Below, piece by piece: positions 35,402 through 43,303 of a stretch of DNA of 64,000 bases. Location: assembly GCF_900116645.1 (NCBI RefSeq), contig NZ_FPBO01000043.1, positions 1-64,000 of the forward strand, read 5' to 3'. This stretch comes from Pseudoduganella namucuonensis. GTDB taxonomy: Bacteria > Pseudomonadota > Gammaproteobacteria > Burkholderiales > Burkholderiaceae_D. The notes below the pieces were generated by a model. That model did not search any database, was not told the origin of the DNA, and was given only the letters and a program-made list of their open reading frames with translations. Position 1 is the stretch's first letter, and each line of letters opens with the position of its first letter. The position numbers were made by a program, and so were the translations under genes.

Positions 35402-37042
35402 CTAGGCCTCCCCGGCCTCCGCGCGCAGGCGGCGCCAGAGCGTGGTGCGGCTGATGCCGAGGAAGTTCGCGGCGGCGTCGCGCTGGCCGCCGAAGCGGGC
35501 CAGCGCCTCGGTGGCGCTGGCGCCGTCCCGCCTGCCGGCGGGCGGCTCGGCGTCCGCCGTGGAGGCCAGCGCGGCGCCGGGGACCGCCAGTTCCGGCGCC
35601 ACGCCCAGCACGAAGCCGGGCGTCAGCGCCTGCAGCGGCTCGGCCGCCAGGAACAGCGCCAGCCGCTCCGTCAGGTTGCGCAGCTCGCGCACATTGCCCG
35701 GCCAGCCGTAGCGCAGCAGCAGCGGGGCGCACGCCATGACCTCCGCGTGCAGGTTGGGATGCGGCCGCGCCCCCAGCGCCGCCAGCGCGTTTTTCAGCGA
35801 CCATTCCGCCAGCCCGGCGATATCGTCGCGCCGCTCGCGCAGCGGCGGCAGGTTCAGGCGCAGCACGGCCAGCCGGTAGTACAGGTCCGCCCGGAAGCGG
35901 CCCTCGCGCACGCGCTGTTCCAGGTCGCAGTGGGTGGCGCTGACGATGCGCACGCTGACCGGTATCGGCCGCGTGCCGCCCACCCGCACCACTTCCCGCT
36001 CCTCCAGCACGCGCAAGAGACGCGTCTGCAAGGTCAGCGGCATCTCGCCGATCTCGTCCAGGAACAGCGTGCCACGGTTGGCCGCCTCGAACAGGCCCGA
36101 ATGCCCGCCGCGCCGCGCGCCCGTGAACGCGCCCTCCTCGTGTCCGAACAGCTCGGACTCCAGCAGCGACTCCGCGATCGCCCCGCAATTGACGGCCACG
36201 AACGGCCGGTTCGGGCCCAGCGCGCGCGGGCTTTCGCGGTGGATGGCCTGCGCCACCAGCTCCTTGCCGCAACCGGTCTCGCCGTTGATCAGCACCGTGG
36301 CGGGCGACTTCGCGTACAGCACCACGGCCTGCCGCACCCGCTCCATCGCGTCCGATTCGCCGCGCAGGTCGTTCAAGCCGTGCTTGGCGCGCAGCGTGTC
36401 GGGGGCGGCGCCGCCGCGGCCGCGGCCGCGGTTCGACTCCAGCTGCGTCAGGCGCGCCATCTCCAGCGCGTCGTCGAAGGCCTGCCGTATCGACGCGGCC
36501 GAATACACGAACACCCCGGTCAGTCCGGCCTCCTCGGCCAGGTCGGTGATCAGCCCCGCGCCGACGATGGCCCGCACGCCCGAGGCCTTCAGGTCGTTGA
36601 TCTGCGCGCGCGCGTCCTCCTCGGTGGCGTAGGTGCGCTGCGCGATGCTGAAGCCGAAGGTGGCGCTGAACTCGGCCAGCTCCGGCAGCTTGTCCTGGTA
36701 GGTGACGACGCCGATGCGGTCGGACACGCGGCGCGCCCGGGCCAGCGCCTGCAGCACGTCGAAGCCGCTGAATTTGGCGATCACCACCGGCACCGACAGC
36801 CGGCCCTTCAGGTAGGCCGCGTTCGAGCCGGCCGCGATCACCGCGTCGCAGCGCTCCGTCGCCATCCGTTCGCGGATGTGGCGCGCCGCCTCGTCGAAGC
36901 CCAGGTTGATCGGTTCGATGGTCGCCAGGTTGTCGTATTCCAGCGTGATGTCGCGGAACAGCTCGGACAGGCGCGACACGGCCACGGTCCAGATCACGGG
37001 TTTGTCGGCGGCGTCGAAGGGCGGGGGCGTGGAATGGCGCAT
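35402..37042 (-). CDS. prpR: Propionate catabolism sigma54-dependent activator PrpR
   Basis: 546 residues: PrpR N-terminal sensor domain (about 10-190; binds 2-methylcitrate in the family), a sigma54-interaction AAA+ domain (about 215-450; GETGCGKE, GAFTGA loop, FLDEIGEMPLTLQTRLLRVLEE), and a Fis-type HTH at the C-terminus (AAANFLGISRTTLWRRL). Divergent from prpB, whose promoter is a sigma54 type, as expected for its target. The start lies next to GTTTCAA motifs that may be its own binding sites. Confidence 0.95.
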   Translation of the reverse strand: MRHSTPPPFDAADKPVIWTVAVSRLSELFRDITLEYDNLATIEPINLGFDEAARHIRERMATERCDAVIAAGSNAAYLKGRLSVPVVIAKFSGFDVLQALARARRVSDRIGVVTYQDKLPELAEFSATFGFSIAQRTYATEEDARAQINDLKASGVRAIVGAGLITDLAEEAGLTGVFVYSAASIRQAFDDALEMARLTQLESNRGRGRGGAAPDTLRAKHGLNDLRGESDAMERVRQAVVLYAKSPATVLINGETGCGKELVAQAIHRESPRALGPNRPFVAVNCGAIAESLLESELFGHEEGAFTGARRGGHSGLFEAANRGTLFLDEIGEMPLTLQTRLLRVLEEREVVRVGGTRPIPVSVRIVSATHCDLEQRVREGRFRADLYYRLAVLRLNLPPLRERRDDIAGLAEWSLKNALAALGARPHPNLHAEVMACAPLLLRYGWPGNVRELRNLTERLALFLAAEPLQALTPGFVLGVAPELAVPGAALASTADAEPPAGRRDGASATEALARFGGQRDAAANFLGISRTTLWRRLRAEAGEA

Positions 37043-37072
37043 GTTTCAATTGTAGTTCAATTTCGTTTCGAC

Positions 37073-37087
37073 GTTTCAAGTTGAAAC
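37073..37087. promoter_or_regulatory. Candidate PrpR operator GTTTCAA-G-TTGAAAC
   Basis: A perfect 7-bp-arm palindrome about 90 bp upstream of the sigma54 promoter, with a further GTTTCAA half-site at 37043-37049 and GTTTCA at 37154-37159. The position suits an enhancer-binding activator. Assignment to PrpR is inferred from context. Confidence 0.6.
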
Positions 37088-37176
37088 GCCGGTGCAACCG
37101 TTTTGCCTCGTTCATATAGTGGGCGCGGCGTTCTAAGTCCCTGATTCGACGGTGTTTCATTCCCCATGCGCCACGC

Positions 37177-37192
37177 TGGCACACCAATTGCA
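37177..37192 (+). promoter_or_regulatory. Sigma54 (-24/-12) promoter of prpBC-acnD-prpF
   Basis: TGGCAC-ACCAA-TTGCA: GG at 37178-37179 and GC at 37190-37191 with exactly 10 bases between, the canonical sigma54 spacing. The start point should be near 37203, 35 bp before the prpB ATG. Confidence 0.9.
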
Positions 37193-37237
37193 ATAGGAAG
37201 GCCAACCCCACTCCCGCATCAACCGAAAGGGCAACAC

Positions 37238-38125
37238 ATGACACAATACTCGCCAGGCGCGGCGTTCCGCAAAGCCGTCCAGGAAGAATCCCCGCTGCAG
37301 GTCATCGGCGCCATCAACGCCAACCACGCCCTGCTGGCCAAGCGCGCCGGTTTCAAGGCCATCTACCTGTCCGGCGGCGGCGTCGCGGCCGGCTCGCTGG
37401 GCCTGCCCGACCTGGGCATCTCCAGCCTGGACGACGTGCTGACCGACGTGCGCCGCATCACCGACGTGTGCGACCTGCCGCTGCTGGTGGACGTGGACAC
37501 CGGCTTCGGCTCCTCCGCCTTCAACGTGGCCCGCACCGTGAAGTCCATGATCAAGTTCGGCGCCGCCGCCATCCACATCGAAGACCAGGTCGGCGCCAAG
37601 CGCTGCGGCCACCGTCCGGGCAAGGAGATCGTCACCAAGGGCGAGATGATCGACCGCGTCAAGGCCGCCGTGGACGCGCGCACCGACGAGGACTTCGTCA
37701 TCATGGCCCGCACCGACGCGCTGGCCGTGGAGGGCCTGGACGCCGCCATCGACCGCGCGGTCGCCTGCGTGGAGGCCGGCGCCGACATGATCTTCCCGGA
37801 AGCCATCCTCACGCTGGACATGTACAAGCGGTTCGCCAAGGCCGTCAAGGTGCCCATCCTGGCCAACATCACCGAGTTCGGCGCGACCCCGCTGTTCACC
37901 GTGGATGAATTGCGCGGCGCCGATGTCGGCCTGGTGCTGTACCCGCTGTCCGCCTTCCGCGCCATGAACAAGGCCGCCGAAAACGTCTACAACGCCGTGC
38001 GCCGCGACGGCACGCAGAAGAACGTGGTCGACACCATGCAGACCCGCGCCGAGCTGTACGAGCGCATCAACTACCACAGCTTCGAAGAGAAGCTGGACGC
38101 GCTCTTCGCCGCGCAGAAAAAATAA
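37238..38125 (+). CDS. prpB: 2-methylisocitrate lyase
   Basis: 295 residues from ATG 37238. Isocitrate lyase superfamily signature KRCGHRPGKEIV with the catalytic Cys, plus VDVDTGFG and ARTDALAVEGLDAAIDRA. Splits 2-methylisocitrate into pyruvate and succinate, the last step of the methylcitrate cycle. First gene behind the sigma54 promoter; prpC follows after 25 bp. Confidence 0.96.
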   Translation: MTQYSPGAAFRKAVQEESPLQVIGAINANHALLAKRAGFKAIYLSGGGVAAGSLGLPDLGISSLDDVLTDVRRITDVCDLPLLVDVDTGFGSSAFNVARTVKSMIKFGAAAIHIEDQVGAKRCGHRPGKEIVTKGEMIDRVKAAVDARTDEDFVIMARTDALAVEGLDAAIDRAVACVEAGADMIFPEAILTLDMYKRFAKAVKVPILANITEFGATPLFTVDELRGADVGLVLYPLSAFRAMNKAAENVYNAVRRDGTQKNVVDTMQTRAELYERINYHSFEEKLDALFAAQKK

Positions 38126-38150
38126 TCGACATACACTTCCGGAGACCGAA

Positions 38151-39302
38151 ATGACCGAACAAACCGCCACCTTCAAGCCCAAGAAATCCGTCGCCCTGTC
38201 CGGCGTGACCGCCGGTAACACCGCGCTGTGCTCCGTCGGCAAAACCGGCAACGACCTGCACTACCGCGGCTACGACATCCTGGACGTGGCCACCACCAGC
38301 GAGTTCGAGGAAATCGCCTACCTGCTGGTGCACGGCAAGCTGCCGACCCAGGCCGAACTGAAAGCCTACAAGACCAAGCTGAAATCGCTTCGCGGCCTGC
38401 CGCAATCGGTCAAGGCCGCGCTGGAGGCGCTGCCCGCGTCCGCGCACCCGATGGACGTGATGCGCACCGGCGTCTCCGTGCTGGGCTGCGTGCTGCCCGA
38501 GAAGGAAGACCACAACGTGCCGGGCGCGCGCGACATCGCCGACCGCCTGATGGCCTCCACCGGCTCCATGCTGCTGTACTGGTACCACTACAGCCACAAC
38601 GGCAAGCGCATCGAGGTCGAAACCGACGACGACTCGATCGGCGGCCACTTCCTGCACCTGCTGCACGGCGAGAAGCCGTCCGAATCGTGGATCAAGGCCA
38701 TGCACGTGTCGCTGATCCTGTACGCGGAACACGAATTCAACGCCTCCACCTTCACCGGCCGCGTCATCGCCGGCACGGGCTCGGACATCTACTCGGCCAT
38801 CACCGGCGCCATCGGCGCGCTGCGCGGCCCGAAACACGGCGGCGCCAACGAATTCGCCTTCGAGATCCAGAAGCGCTACGAGAACGCCGACGAGGCCGAG
38901 GCCGACATCCGCAAGCGCGTGGAGAACAAGGAAGTGGTGATCGGCTTCGGCCACCCCGTCTACACCATCTCCGACCCGCGCAACGTGGTCATCAAGGAAG
39001 TGGCGCGCAAGCTGTCCGGCGAGGCCGGTTCGACCAAGATGTTCGACATCGCCGAGCGCCTGGAATCGGTGATGTGGGAAATCAAGAAGATGTTCCCCAA
39101 CCTGGACTGGTTCTCCGCCGTGTCCTACCACATGATGGGCGTGCCGACCGCCATGTTCACGCCGCTGTTCGTGATCTCGCGCACCTCCGGCTGGGCCGCG
39201 CACATCATCGAGCAGCGCATCGACAACAAGATCATCCGCCCGAGCGCCAACTACGTCGGCCCGGACGACCTGCAATTCGTGCCCATCTCCGACCGCAAGT
39301 AA
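38151..39302 (+). CDS. prpC: 2-methylcitrate synthase
   Basis: 383 residues, citrate synthase fold: GNTALCSVGKTGNDLHYRGYDI, RGPKHGGANE (His), GFGHPVYTISDPR (His) and the catalytic Asp region. Condenses propionyl-CoA with oxaloacetate. The N-terminus and size are those of PrpC rather than GltA. 11 bp before acnD. Confidence 0.95.
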   Translation: MTEQTATFKPKKSVALSGVTAGNTALCSVGKTGNDLHYRGYDILDVATTSEFEEIAYLLVHGKLPTQAELKAYKTKLKSLRGLPQSVKAALEALPASAHPMDVMRTGVSVLGCVLPEKEDHNVPGARDIADRLMASTGSMLLYWYHYSHNGKRIEVETDDDSIGGHFLHLLHGEKPSESWIKAMHVSLILYAEHEFNASTFTGRVIAGTGSDIYSAITGAIGALRGPKHGGANEFAFEIQKRYENADEAEADIRKRVENKEVVIGFGHPVYTISDPRNVVIKEVARKLSGEAGSTKMFDIAERLESVMWEIKKMFPNLDWFSAVSYHMMGVPTAMFTPLFVISRTSGWAAHIIEQRIDNKIIRPSANYVGPDDLQFVPISDRK

Positions 39303-39313
39303 TGGAAAACCCG

Positions 39314-41914
39314 ATGAACACCGCACACCGCAAACCCCTGCCGGGCACCAGGCTCGATTACTTCGACACGCGCGCCGCGGTCGACGCGATCCAGCCGGGC
39401 GCCTACGCCAAGCTGCCCTACACCTCGCGCGTGCTGGCCGAGAACCTGGTGCGCCGCTGCGACCCCGAGACGCTGAACGCCTCGCTGTCCCAGCTGATCG
39501 AGCGCAAGCGCGACCTGGACTTCCCGTGGTTCCCCGCGCGCGTGGTCTGCCACGACATCCTGGGCCAGACCGCGCTGGTCGACCTGGCCGGCCTGCGCGA
39601 CGCCATCGCCCTGCAGGGCGGCGATCCCGCGCTGGTCAACCCCGTGGTGCCGACCCAGCTGGTGGTGGACCACTCGCTGGCGGTCGAATGCGGCGGCTTC
39701 GATCCGGACGCCTTCGACAAGAACCGCGCCATCGAGGACCGCCGCAACGAGGACCGCTTCGACTTCATCAACTGGACCAAGAAGGCGTTCAAGAACGTCG
39801 ACGTGATCCCGCCGGGCAACGGCATCCTGCACCAGATCAACCTGGAGCGCATGTCGCCGGTGATCCAGTCGGTCGATGGCGTGGCCTTCCCGGACACCCT
39901 GGTCGGCACCGACTCGCACACGCCGATGGTCGACGCGCTGGGCGTGATCGCCATCGGCGTCGGCGGCCTGGAGGCCGAGAGCGTGATGCTGGGCCGCGCG
40001 TCGTGGATGCGCCTGCCCGACATCATCGGCGTCGAGCTGACCGGCAAGCCGGGCCCCGGCATCACCGCCACCGACACCGTGCTGGCGCTGACCGAATTCC
40101 TGCGCAAGGAAAAAGTGGTCTCGTCCTACCTGGAGTTCTTCGGCGAGGGCGCGTCCCACCTGACCCTGGGCGACCGCGCCACCATCGCCAACATGGCGCC
40201 GGAATTCGGCGCCACGGCGGCCATGTTCTACATCGACGAGCAGACCATCAAGTACCTGAAGCTGACCGGCCGCGACGACGAACTGGTCAAGCTGGTGGAA
40301 ACCTACGCCAAGGAAACCGGCCTGTGGGGCGATAGCCTGAAGACCGCCGAATACGAGCGCGTGCTCAGGTTCGACCTGTCGACCGTGGTGCGCAACATCG
40401 CCGGCCCGTCCAACCCGCACAAGCGCGTGCCGACCTCCGAACTGGCCGCGCGCGGCATCTCGGGCGTGGTCGAGAACGAGCCTGGCCTGATGCCCGACGG
40501 CGCCGTCATCATCGCCGCCATCACCAGCTGCACCAACACCAACAACCCGCGCAACATGATCGCGGCGGGCCTGCTGGCGCGCAACGCCAACAGGCTGGGA
40601 CTGACCCGCAAGCCATGGGTGAAAAGCTCGCTGGCGCCCGGCTCCAAGGCCGTGACCCTGTACCTCGAGGACGCGAACCTGATGCCGGAGCTGGAACAAC
40701 TGGGCTTCGGCGTGGTGGCCTACGCCTGCACCACCTGCAACGGCATGTCCGGCGCGCTCGATCCGGTGATCCAGAAGGAAGTCATCGACCGCGACCTGTA
40801 CGCCACCGCCGTCCTGTCGGGCAACCGCAACTTCGACGGCCGCATCCACCCCTACGCCAAGCAGGCCTTCCTGGCCTCGCCGCCGCTGGTGGTGGCCTAC
40901 GCCATCGCCGGCACCATCCGCTTCGACATCGAGAAGGACGTGCTGGGCACGGACGCGCAGGGCAATCCCGTGCGCCTGGCCGACATCTGGCCGAGCGACG
41001 AGGAGATCGACGCGCTGGTCGAATCGAGCGTCAAACCCGCGCACTTCAACAAGGTCTACATCCCGATGTTCGCCAAGCAAGCCGACGACGGCATCAAAGT
41101 CAGCCCGCTGTACGACTGGCGTCCGCAGACCACCTACATCCGCCGTCCGCCCTACTGGGAAGGCGCGCTGGCCGGCGCGCGCACGCTGACGGCCATGCGT
41201 CCGCTGGCGCTGCTGGGCGATAACATCACCACCGACCACCTGTCGCCGTCGAACGCCATCATGCTCGACAGCGCCGCCGGCGAGTACCTGGCGAAAATGG
41301 GCCTGCCGGAGGAGGACTTCAATTCCTACGCGACCCACCGCGGCGACCACCTGACCGCGCAGCGCGCCACCTTCGCCAACCCCACGCTGAAGAACGAGAT
41401 GGTGCTGGAGGGCGGCAAGGTGAAGGCCGGTTCGCTGGCCCGCATCGAACCCGAGGGCAAGGTCACCCGCATGTGGGAAGCCATCGAGACCTACATGGAG
41501 CGCAAGCAGCCGCTGATCGTGATCGCCGGGGCCGACTACGGCCAGGGCTCGTCGCGCGACTGGGCCGCCAAGGGCGTGCGCCTGGCCGGCGTGGAAGCCA
41601 TCGTGGCCGAGGGCTTCGAGCGCATCCACCGCACCAACCTGGTGGGCATGGGTGTGCTGCCGCTGGAATTCCTGCCGGGCGTGAACCGCCTGACCCTGGC
41701 GCTGGACGGCACCGAGACCTACGACGTGGTGGGCGAGCGCACCCCGCGCGCCACGCTCACGCTGGTCATCCACCGCAAGAACGGCGAACGCCTGGACGTG
41801 CCGGTGACCTGCCGCCTGGACACCGCCGAGGAGGTGTCGATCTACGAGGCCGGCGGCGTGCTGCAGCGCTTCGCCCAGGACTTCCTGGAATCCGTCACCG
41901 CGAAGGCGGCATGA
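39314..41914 (+). CDS. acnD: Fe/S-dependent 2-methylcitrate dehydratase AcnD
   Basis: 866 residues from ATG 39314 (MNTAHRKPLPGTRLDYFDTRAAV); an in-frame ATG at 39302 overlaps the prpC stop but adds only four residues. Aconitase family with cluster ligands in SCTNTNN and ACTTCNG, and swivel domain GADYGQGSSRDWAAKG. AcnD dehydrates 2-methylcitrate to trans-2-methylaconitate, needing PrpF; this route replaces PrpD. ATGA overlap with prpF. Confidence 0.95.
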   Translation: MNTAHRKPLPGTRLDYFDTRAAVDAIQPGAYAKLPYTSRVLAENLVRRCDPETLNASLSQLIERKRDLDFPWFPARVVCHDILGQTALVDLAGLRDAIALQGGDPALVNPVVPTQLVVDHSLAVECGGFDPDAFDKNRAIEDRRNEDRFDFINWTKKAFKNVDVIPPGNGILHQINLERMSPVIQSVDGVAFPDTLVGTDSHTPMVDALGVIAIGVGGLEAESVMLGRASWMRLPDIIGVELTGKPGPGITATDTVLALTEFLRKEKVVSSYLEFFGEGASHLTLGDRATIANMAPEFGATAAMFYIDEQTIKYLKLTGRDDELVKLVETYAKETGLWGDSLKTAEYERVLRFDLSTVVRNIAGPSNPHKRVPTSELAARGISGVVENEPGLMPDGAVIIAAITSCTNTNNPRNMIAAGLLARNANRLGLTRKPWVKSSLAPGSKAVTLYLEDANLMPELEQLGFGVVAYACTTCNGMSGALDPVIQKEVIDRDLYATAVLSGNRNFDGRIHPYAKQAFLASPPLVVAYAIAGTIRFDIEKDVLGTDAQGNPVRLADIWPSDEEIDALVESSVKPAHFNKVYIPMFAKQADDGIKVSPLYDWRPQTTYIRRPPYWEGALAGARTLTAMRPLALLGDNITTDHLSPSNAIMLDSAAGEYLAKMGLPEEDFNSYATHRGDHLTAQRATFANPTLKNEMVLEGGKVKAGSLARIEPEGKVTRMWEAIETYMERKQPLIVIAGADYGQGSSRDWAAKGVRLAGVEAIVAEGFERIHRTNLVGMGVLPLEFLPGVNRLTLALDGTETYDVVGERTPRATLTLVIHRKNGERLDVPVTCRLDTAEEVSIYEAGGVLQRFAQDFLESVTAKAA

Positions 41915-43107
41915 CCATGGCGCACGCACCGCAAATCAAAATCCCCGCCACCTATATGCGTGGCGGCACCAGCAAGGGCGTGTTCTTCCGCCTGCGGGAC
42001 TTGCCCGCCGCCGCGCAAGCGCCCGGCGCGGCGCGCGACGCCTTGCTGCTGCGCGTGATCGGCAGCCCGGACCCCTACGGCAAGCAGATCGACGGCATGG
42101 GCGCCGCCACGTCGAGCACCAGCAAGACGGTCATCGTGGCGAAGAGCGCGAAGCCCGATCACGATGTCGACTACCTGTTCGGCCAGGTCTCCATCGACAC
42201 CGCCTTCGTCGACTGGAGCGGCAACTGCGGCAACCTGTCGGCCGCCGTGGGCTCCTTCGCCATCGGCGGCGGCCTGGTGGACGCGGACCGCGTGCCGCGC
42301 GACGGCGTGGCCGTGGTGCGCATCTGGCAGGCCAACATCGGCAAGACCATCATCGCCCACGTGCCGGTCGCGAACGGCGAGGTGCGGGAAACCGGTGACT
42401 TCGAACTGGACGGGGTGACCTTCCCGGCCGCCGAGGTGCGGCTGGAATTCATGGACCCGGCGGCCGAGGAGGAGGGCGCCGGTGGCTCGATGTTCCCGAC
42501 CGGGAAGCTGGTCGACGACCTGGAGGTGCCCGGCGTGGGCACGTTCAAGGCCACCATGATCAACGCCGGCATACCGACCATCTTCCTGGACGCCGAGGCC
42601 CTGGGCTACAAGGGCACCGAGCTGCAGGACGCCGTCAACGGCGACCCCAAGGCGCTGGCCATGTTCGAAACCATCCGAGCCCACGGCGCGCTGCGCATGG
42701 GCCTGATCAAGCATGTCGACGAGGCGGCCAAGCGCCAGCACACACCCAAGGTGGCCTTCGTGGCCAAGCCGGCGGGCTACGTCTCCTCCAGCGGCAAGCC
42801 GGTCGCCGCGGGCGATGTGGACCTGCTGGTGCGCGCGCTCTCCATGGGCAAGCTGCACCACGCCATGATGGGCACGGCGGCGGTGGCCATCGGCACCGCC
42901 GCCGCCATCCCCGGCACGCTGGTGAACCTGGCCGCCGGCGGCCAGGCGCGCGGCGCGGTGCGCTTCGGCCATCCATCCGGCACCCTGCGGGTGGGCGCCG
43001 AGGCGACCCTGGTGGACGGCGAATGGCGCGTCACCAAGGCCATCATGAGCCGTAGCGCCCGCGTGCTGATGGAGGGTTGGGTGCGCGTGCCGGGAGACGC
43101 GTTCTAG
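41911..43107 (+). CDS. prpF: 2-methylaconitate cis-trans isomerase PrpF
   Basis: 398 residues; start at the ATGA overlap with acnD. Diaminopimelate-epimerase-like fold with conserved YMRGGTSKGVFFR, GNCGNLSAAVGSFAI (catalytic Cys/Lys region) and GKLHHAMMGTAAVA. Isomerises trans-2-methylaconitate for AcnB rehydration. Last gene of the prp operon. Confidence 0.95.
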   Translation: MTMAHAPQIKIPATYMRGGTSKGVFFRLRDLPAAAQAPGAARDALLLRVIGSPDPYGKQIDGMGAATSSTSKTVIVAKSAKPDHDVDYLFGQVSIDTAFVDWSGNCGNLSAAVGSFAIGGGLVDADRVPRDGVAVVRIWQANIGKTIIAHVPVANGEVRETGDFELDGVTFPAAEVRLEFMDPAAEEEGAGGSMFPTGKLVDDLEVPGVGTFKATMINAGIPTIFLDAEALGYKGTELQDAVNGDPKALAMFETIRAHGALRMGLIKHVDEAAKRQHTPKVAFVAKPAGYVSSSGKPVAAGDVDLLVRALSMGKLHHAMMGTAAVAIGTAAAIPGTLVNLAAGGQARGAVRFGHPSGTLRVGAEATLVDGEWRVTKAIMSRSARVLMEGWVRVPGDAF

Positions 43108-43149
43108 CGCCTTCCAGCTGTTTGTGGTTTGTAAAGCCGCTGTTGTAAT

Positions 43150-43182
43150 AATGCCCGGACCGCAGGCCAGAGTCCGGGCATT
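43150..43182 (+). terminator. GC-rich hairpin downstream of the prp operon
   Basis: AATGCCCGGAC and GTCCGGGCATT (11-bp arms) around an 11-nt loop, 42 bp after prpF. No T-run follows directly, so it may be a weak terminator or an mRNA 3'-end stabiliser. Confidence 0.5.
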
Positions 43183-43254
43183 GCCGCTTTTAGTGGCAGG
43201 CCTCGGACGGGGCGATGGCTAAGATGGGGCATTGTGGTTTATGATCTGGCGACG

Positions 43255-43284
43255 ACGCCGCCGCAGGAACAAGGCGGCGTTTTT
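43255..43284 (+). terminator. Intrinsic terminator immediately upstream of the GGDEF/EAL gene
   Basis: ACGCCGCC-N10-GGCGGCGT followed by TTTT; the T-run ends 19 bp before the ATG of the next gene. It either ends prp transcripts or acts as an attenuator in the leader of the cyclic di-GMP gene, because no room for a promoter remains between it and the start codon. Confidence 0.8.
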
Positions 43285-43303
43285 ATAAGGTGCCCGGGTG
43301 TCA

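Noticed and set aside
43248..43259. GGCG-ACGA-CGCC hairpin as a guanidine-II (mini-ykkC) riboswitch
   Set aside because: The class needs two ACGR hairpins; only one convincing hairpin is present, and the downstream gene is not a guanidine exporter or carboxylase. Kept only as part of the attenuator idea.
43183..43303. Cyclic di-GMP (GEMM) riboswitch upstream of the GGDEF/EAL gene
   Set aside because: The conserved GEMM core elements could not be found in the leader.
43234..43303. Leader peptide starting at the GTG before the terminator
   Set aside because: No ribosome site, and the frame continues far into the GGDEF/EAL gene in the wrong phase.
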